NCBI RefSeq assembly: GCF_007859955.1
Contig: NZ_SJPR01000003.1
Span: forward strand, 124,001 to 188,000
From: Botrimarina colliarenosi
Lineage (GTDB): Bacteria; Planctomycetota; Planctomycetia; Pirellulales; Lacipirellulaceae
DNA: 64,000 bases
Direction of reading: 5' to 3'
Below the pieces are notes generated by a model. That model ran no database searches. It saw only the letters and a list, made by a program, of their open reading frames with translations, and was not told the DNA's origin. Both the position numbers and the translations under genes were made by a program. Within the stretch, counting starts at the first letter, position 1. The number at the start of each line of letters is the position of its first letter. Shown piece after piece: positions 61,095 to 64,000 of this stretch.

Positions 61095-61492
61095 TGAATC
61101 TGTCTACCGAAGCGTACGGCGCTGTTTTCGCGGGAGGGAGTGTGGTTCTCTTCGCGAGAGTCGCCTACTCTGACGAGAGCTTGGTGGCGCCCGGCGACCT
61201 TTCGACAGCGGTGTACTCGGTCGAAGAGATCGACCCCTGTGGCGTCGTCGATCCGGTCCCCGTGACGGGCCACACCAACGTGGCCGTGTCGCCCGCCTCG
61301 CTGCTGTCGGTTGGGCTCGAGACCGGTTCGCCGTGGGATGTCGACGAGGAAGGATTCAACTTCCGGCACGAGATCGACATCACGGCGGCGCCCGCATTCG
61401 CGACGGCGGGCAAGTCTTACCGCATCCGCTTTGTGCTGACGCCCACCGCGGGGCAGCCCATCGTAGTCCGATTCCTGATCGAGGCGCTCTAG
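61094..61492 (+). CDS. Unknown beta-rich protein of the phage-like cluster
   Basis: A 132-residue protein. It starts inside the stop of the LamG gene (TGATG at 61092-61096). Strands such as AVYSVEEIDPCG, PVPVTGHTNVAVSPA and YRIRFVLTPTAGQPIVVRFL suggest an Ig-like or baseplate-type domain. No family recognised. Transcription is shared with the LamG gene. Confidence 0.7.
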   Translation: MNLSTEAYGAVFAGGSVVLFARVAYSDESLVAPGDLSTAVYSVEEIDPCGVVDPVPVTGHTNVAVSPASLLSVGLETGSPWDVDEEGFNFRHEIDITAAPAFATAGKSYRIRFVLTPTAGQPIVVRFLIEAL

Positions 61493-61493
61493 C

Positions 61494-61709
61494 ATGACCC
61501 AGGACGTAACCCAGCTTCAAGCCATCCGATTGCAGACGCTCGCTCAGATCCAAGAGGTGAGAAGCACGCTGAAACCGACCTACTGGATCGACGGGCAGCG
61601 GGTCCATTGGGAGCAGTACGTCGAGTCGTTGCAACGGACCGTCGACTGGTGTGACCGGAAGTTGATCGAGGTCCGTCCCTACGAAGTCATCTCCGAAGGA
61701 GGCTCGTGA
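61494..61709 (+). CDS. Small helical protein of the phage-like cluster
   Basis: A 71-residue protein with helices LQAIRLQTLAQIQEVRSTLK and YVESLQRTVDWCDRKLIEVR. It follows the previous gene by one base. Small helical proteins of this size often sit near head-tail genes in phages, but the family is not known. The AGGAGG at 61697-61702 in its 3' end serves the next gene. Confidence 0.65.
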   Translation: MTQDVTQLQAIRLQTLAQIQEVRSTLKPTYWIDGQRVHWEQYVESLQRTVDWCDRKLIEVRPYEVISEGGS

Positions 61710-62347
61710 TGTCACTCGGATGGAACGCCAGCGGGGACTTCGGAGTGGTCGTCGATACGCTGGAAACAGTTGTCTTGCGGCGTGGCGGCGCTGGAGGCGC
61801 CAAAGAATCGAAGCAAGCTTGGCGATTCCAATGCCAAGCCCTTAGTGAAACACCGCTCACCGGCGCCGTGCGAGTGCTCGACGCCACCTGGCAGCTGCCG
61901 GTGGAGGGGGGCGTCGTGGCGCCGTCGCCGGGGGATTCGCTTGTCGACTCGGAGAAGGCTTGTTGGGTCGTTCGGACAGTGAGCAAGCTTCGGGGCGGCA
62001 CCCGCTACGCCTGTGGGACCCGACGCGTCGAGATCGCCGCCGGTTGCGCTGAGCGATTCGACTTGGAACGCCCCGTCATCGAGACCACGTCTGAAGGGCC
62101 GGTCATTGTCGATTGGCGAGTCGTCCGAGCGAGCTGTATCGGCCACTTCGGACGGGGCGACACGCTCGATTCTCAAGAGGTCGTCCGATCGCCGAGCCGC
62201 TTGACCGTCACGGTCGTCGAGCCGCTCGAGTTGCGCAGCGGAGACCGTCTCCGCCGTCACCGCGGCGGCCTCTACTCGGTGTTGCAGCAAGACTACCCCG
62301 GAACGCTCGGCGATCCTTTTCAGTTCGATGTCGAGGCGGTCGCTTGA
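61709..62347 (+). CDS. Unknown last protein of the phage-like cluster
   Basis: A 212-residue beta-rich protein. The ATG at 61709 has AGGAGG six bases upstream and overlaps the previous stop (TGATG). Strands are WNASGDFGVVVDTLETVVLR, KQAWRFQCQALSETPLTGAV, RVLDATWQLPVEGGVVAPSP and RLTVTVVEPLELRSGDRLRR. No family recognised. Its 3' end overlaps the convergent rlmN by 28 bases, which marks the boundary of the cluster. Confidence 0.68.
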   Translation: MSLGWNASGDFGVVVDTLETVVLRRGGAGGAKESKQAWRFQCQALSETPLTGAVRVLDATWQLPVEGGVVAPSPGDSLVDSEKACWVVRTVSKLRGGTRYACGTRRVEIAAGCAERFDLERPVIETTSEGPVIVDWRVVRASCIGHFGRGDTLDSQEVVRSPSRLTVTVVEPLELRSGDRLRRHRGGLYSVLQQDYPGTLGDPFQFDVEAVA

Positions 62348-63408
62348 GCGAGGGACTTGGCGACGGAGCGGTTCTCCGACTGAACGAGTTGGCCGCACGC
62401 GGCCTCAATGTCACTCCCGAGCGAGTAGCGAATCGTGGTCGGAAAGCCGGCGGAACGAATGGTCTCGCCAAACGTGTCAATCCGGGATCGCGGCGAGCAC
62501 TTCAGTTCAGGACGGTGGGGGATGCTGTTGAAAGGGATCAGATTGACATGCACCCGGAGACCGCTGATCCAGGAGAGCAGCAGTTGAGCCGCTTCGGGTG
62601 AATCGTTGACCTCGTCGAGCATGAGGTACTCGATCATTACCTTTGTCGTTTCGGGCTGAACCTGATTCAGGTGGAGCACCGCGTCGCGCAGCTGATCGAG
62701 TGAGTAACGACGAGCGAGAGGGATGATCTGCTCGCGCGTTGCTTGCGACGCCGAGTGGAGGCTAAGGGCGAAGTTGGTTGTCGGGAAGCGCTCCACCGTC
62801 CGCAGGAGGGGCGCGGGCACTCCGACCGTACTCACGAGAATGCGAGACGCCGGGTGATCAAAGCACGCCGGGTCTTGCAAGACGGATAGGGCGGTTTGCA
62901 CTTCTTGTTCGTTGTGCATCGGCTCGCCCATCCCCATGAAGACGAGGTTGCGGACGCGCCGCCCCTCGTCCTTCAGGATCGCATTGGCGTTGACGACTTG
63001 GTCGAGGATCTCGTCGGCGGTGAGGTCGCGGGCGACTCCCATGTGGCCTGTCGCGCAGAACGAGCAAGCCGCGGCGCACCCAACCTGGCTCGAGACGCAG
63101 AGCGTGGTTCGGCCCGTTGCGGGGCGAAGGATGACGGACTCGATCGCGAATCCTGCCGTGGTGCGAAAAACCAGCTTAGTGGCTTCGTCGAGGCCGGAGT
63201 CGAATCGGCGGAGGTCGGTCAGGGTCCCGAACTGAACGGCGGCGGCGAACGCCGTTCGATTCTCGGCGGGGAGTTCGGCGAGGGCGGCCTCGGGCGGGGC
63301 GGCCTTCTTGAAGAAGGCGTTTCGGGCCCGGCGCAGCAGGTAAGGATCGATCCGGAGTTCGCGGATCAGAGCATCAACCGCGGCGGTGTCATAGAAGGAG
63401 ACAGCCAT
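62320..63408 (-). CDS. rlmN: RlmN-family 23S rRNA/tRNA adenine C2-methyltransferase (radical SAM)
   Basis: A 362-residue protein. The radical SAM cluster is CAAACSFCATG (CxxxCxxC). The C-terminal methyl-carrying cysteine motif is AACGQL (YSLGSDIEAACGQL). Other blocks are FMGMGEPMHNEQEVQTALSV, STVGVPAPLLRTVERFPTTN and LSLHSASQATREQIIPLARR. It methylates A2503 of 23S rRNA and, in some bacteria, tRNA A37. It starts three bases after epmB ends, so they are co-transcribed. Cfr-like activity cannot be excluded from sequence alone. Confidence 0.92.
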   Translation of the reverse strand: MAVSFYDTAAVDALIRELRIDPYLLRRARNAFFKKAAPPEAALAELPAENRTAFAAAVQFGTLTDLRRFDSGLDEATKLVFRTTAGFAIESVILRPATGRTTLCVSSQVGCAAACSFCATGHMGVARDLTADEILDQVVNANAILKDEGRRVRNLVFMGMGEPMHNEQEVQTALSVLQDPACFDHPASRILVSTVGVPAPLLRTVERFPTTNFALSLHSASQATREQIIPLARRYSLDQLRDAVLHLNQVQPETTKVMIEYLMLDEVNDSPEAAQLLLSWISGLRVHVNLIPFNSIPHRPELKCSPRSRIDTFGETIRSAGFPTTIRYSLGSDIEAACGQLVQSENRSVAKSLAQATASTSN

Positions 63409-63411
63409 GCG

Positions 63412-64000
63412 TCATGCGAGAAGGGTTTTGTACGGCTCGCCGGCTTGTTCCTGAACAAACCGCGGCACGGCGTATCCAGGCAAGCAACGCCGCATCGATT
63501 CAACGAGGGCGGCGCCTTCTGACAGCGTCGACTCGAAGTGTCGGACGCCAGCCACCATGTCGAGTTGATGAAGGTAGTAGGGCGTGACGCCGATATCGAC
63601 GAGCCGTTCTGAGAGCGCCACCAGGGCTTCGAGATTATCGTTGACGCCGCGGAGGAGGACGCTTTGGTTGAGCACCATCGCGCCCGCGCGGCGGAGCTCG
63701 TCAACCGCCTCCGAGACCGCGTCATCAATCTCGTTGGCGTGATTCGTGTGGAGGACCACCACGACCCGTAGCCGCAGTCTCGCGATTAAGTCACACAGAG
63801 GATCGGTCACTCGCTGGGGAATCACGATCGGCAATCGAGAGTGAATACGGAGACGCCGGAGGTGCGGGATGTCCGCCAGCCGCGCAACTAAGCGTTCCAG
63901 TCGTGCGTCGCCCAGTATTAAGGGGTCGCCACCGCTCAGGATCACTTCCGAGACGGTCGGGTCCGACTGGAGGTACTCGATTGCGGGGTCCCAAGCGGCG
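63412..64000 (-). CDS. epmB: EpmB-type lysine 2,3-aminomutase for elongation factor P (partial, cut by window edge)
   Basis: The frame is open to the right edge (196 codons visible) and is missing the N-terminus with the radical SAM CxxxCxxC cluster. The visible part has VILSGGDPLILGDARLERLV, RRLRIHSRLPIVIPQRVTDP, VVVVLHTNHANEID, NQSVLLRGVNDNLEALVALS and PYYLHQLDMVAGVRHFE, the PLP-binding and core motifs of EpmB/KamA. It makes beta-lysine that EpmA attaches to EF-P. The partner efp and epmA genes should lie beyond the window. Confidence 0.9.
   Translation of the reverse strand, partial: AAWDPAIEYLQSDPTVSEVILSGGDPLILGDARLERLVARLADIPHLRRLRIHSRLPIVIPQRVTDPLCDLIARLRLRVVVVLHTNHANEIDDAVSEAVDELRRAGAMVLNQSVLLRGVNDNLEALVALSERLVDIGVTPYYLHQLDMVAGVRHFESTLSEGAALVESMRRCLPGYAVPRFVQEQAGEPYKTLLA

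Noticed and set aside
48230-62347. Intact prophage
   Set aside because: No integrase, repressor, tail or attachment-site duplication is seen inside the window.
1-64000. tRNA or rRNA genes
   Set aside because: No T-loop/anticodon arm pattern or rRNA segment was recognised on either strand.

Overview
The window looks like a piece of a planctomycete chromosome, most likely order Pirellulales. The GC content is high. There is a BBP7-type outer-membrane barrel, a YTV-repeat cell-wall-type protein, a PEP-CTERM protein, a HYExAFE protein, a B12-dependent ribonucleotide reductase, and an ECF sigma factor followed by a prepilin-like membrane protein. The family and genus assignment is inference; there is no rRNA or tRNA gene here to confirm it.

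Layout. 1-6.6 kb: an ECF sigma factor with a downstream membrane protein cut by the window edge, an orphan ParA ATPase, aroB, a LuxR-type regulator and dprA. 6.9-12.4 kb: cell-envelope genes and a large anchored protein. 12.6-16 kb: hpf, ptsN, ptsH and ptsI, a regulatory-looking PTS without membrane permease. 16-26 kb: an RNase E/G, a methyltransferase, a catalase interrupted by an in-frame stop, an ArsR/AHSA1 pair, rplU, a PQQ-propeller protein, a second methyltransferase and a lipoprotein. 26.5-29.5 kb: nrdJ with two possible NrdR boxes upstream. 30-47.8 kb: mixed housekeeping and envelope genes (DegT aminotransferase, hisS, YkgJ, deoxyinosine glycosylase, a SulP-carbonic anhydrase fusion, a lipoate-ligase/NUDIX pair, YTV protein, BRCT-MerR-TPR fusion, RAYT transposase, CoA-binding protein, HEAT/TPR protein, secreted endo/exonuclease-fold protein). 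48.2-62.3 kb: a co-directional phage-head/packaging cluster. 62.3-64 kb: rlmN and epmB on the opposite strand.

The most interesting part is the 48-62 kb cluster. It has two peptidases, a holin-like protein, a ParB-like protein, an ABC-ATPase fused to a GNAT domain, small and large terminase, portal, prohead protease/scaffold, decoration protein, major capsid protein, a LamG-domain protein and three small proteins. I see no integrase, repressor, tape measure, sheath, tail tube or replication genes. Host-type palindromic repeats sit in its intergenic gaps. This suggests a resident, possibly domesticated, particle-forming system (gene-transfer-agent-like or a degenerate prophage) rather than a fresh prophage.

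The second theme is small repeats. A RAYT transposase at 44.2 kb is flanked on both sides by palindromes of one family. The same family recurs in inverted pairs at 9.1-9.3 kb and 52.1-52.2 kb, and in five cases its TAG head is the stop codon of a gene. At least three other palindromic families and four strand-biased hairpins built of short words fill other intergenic gaps.
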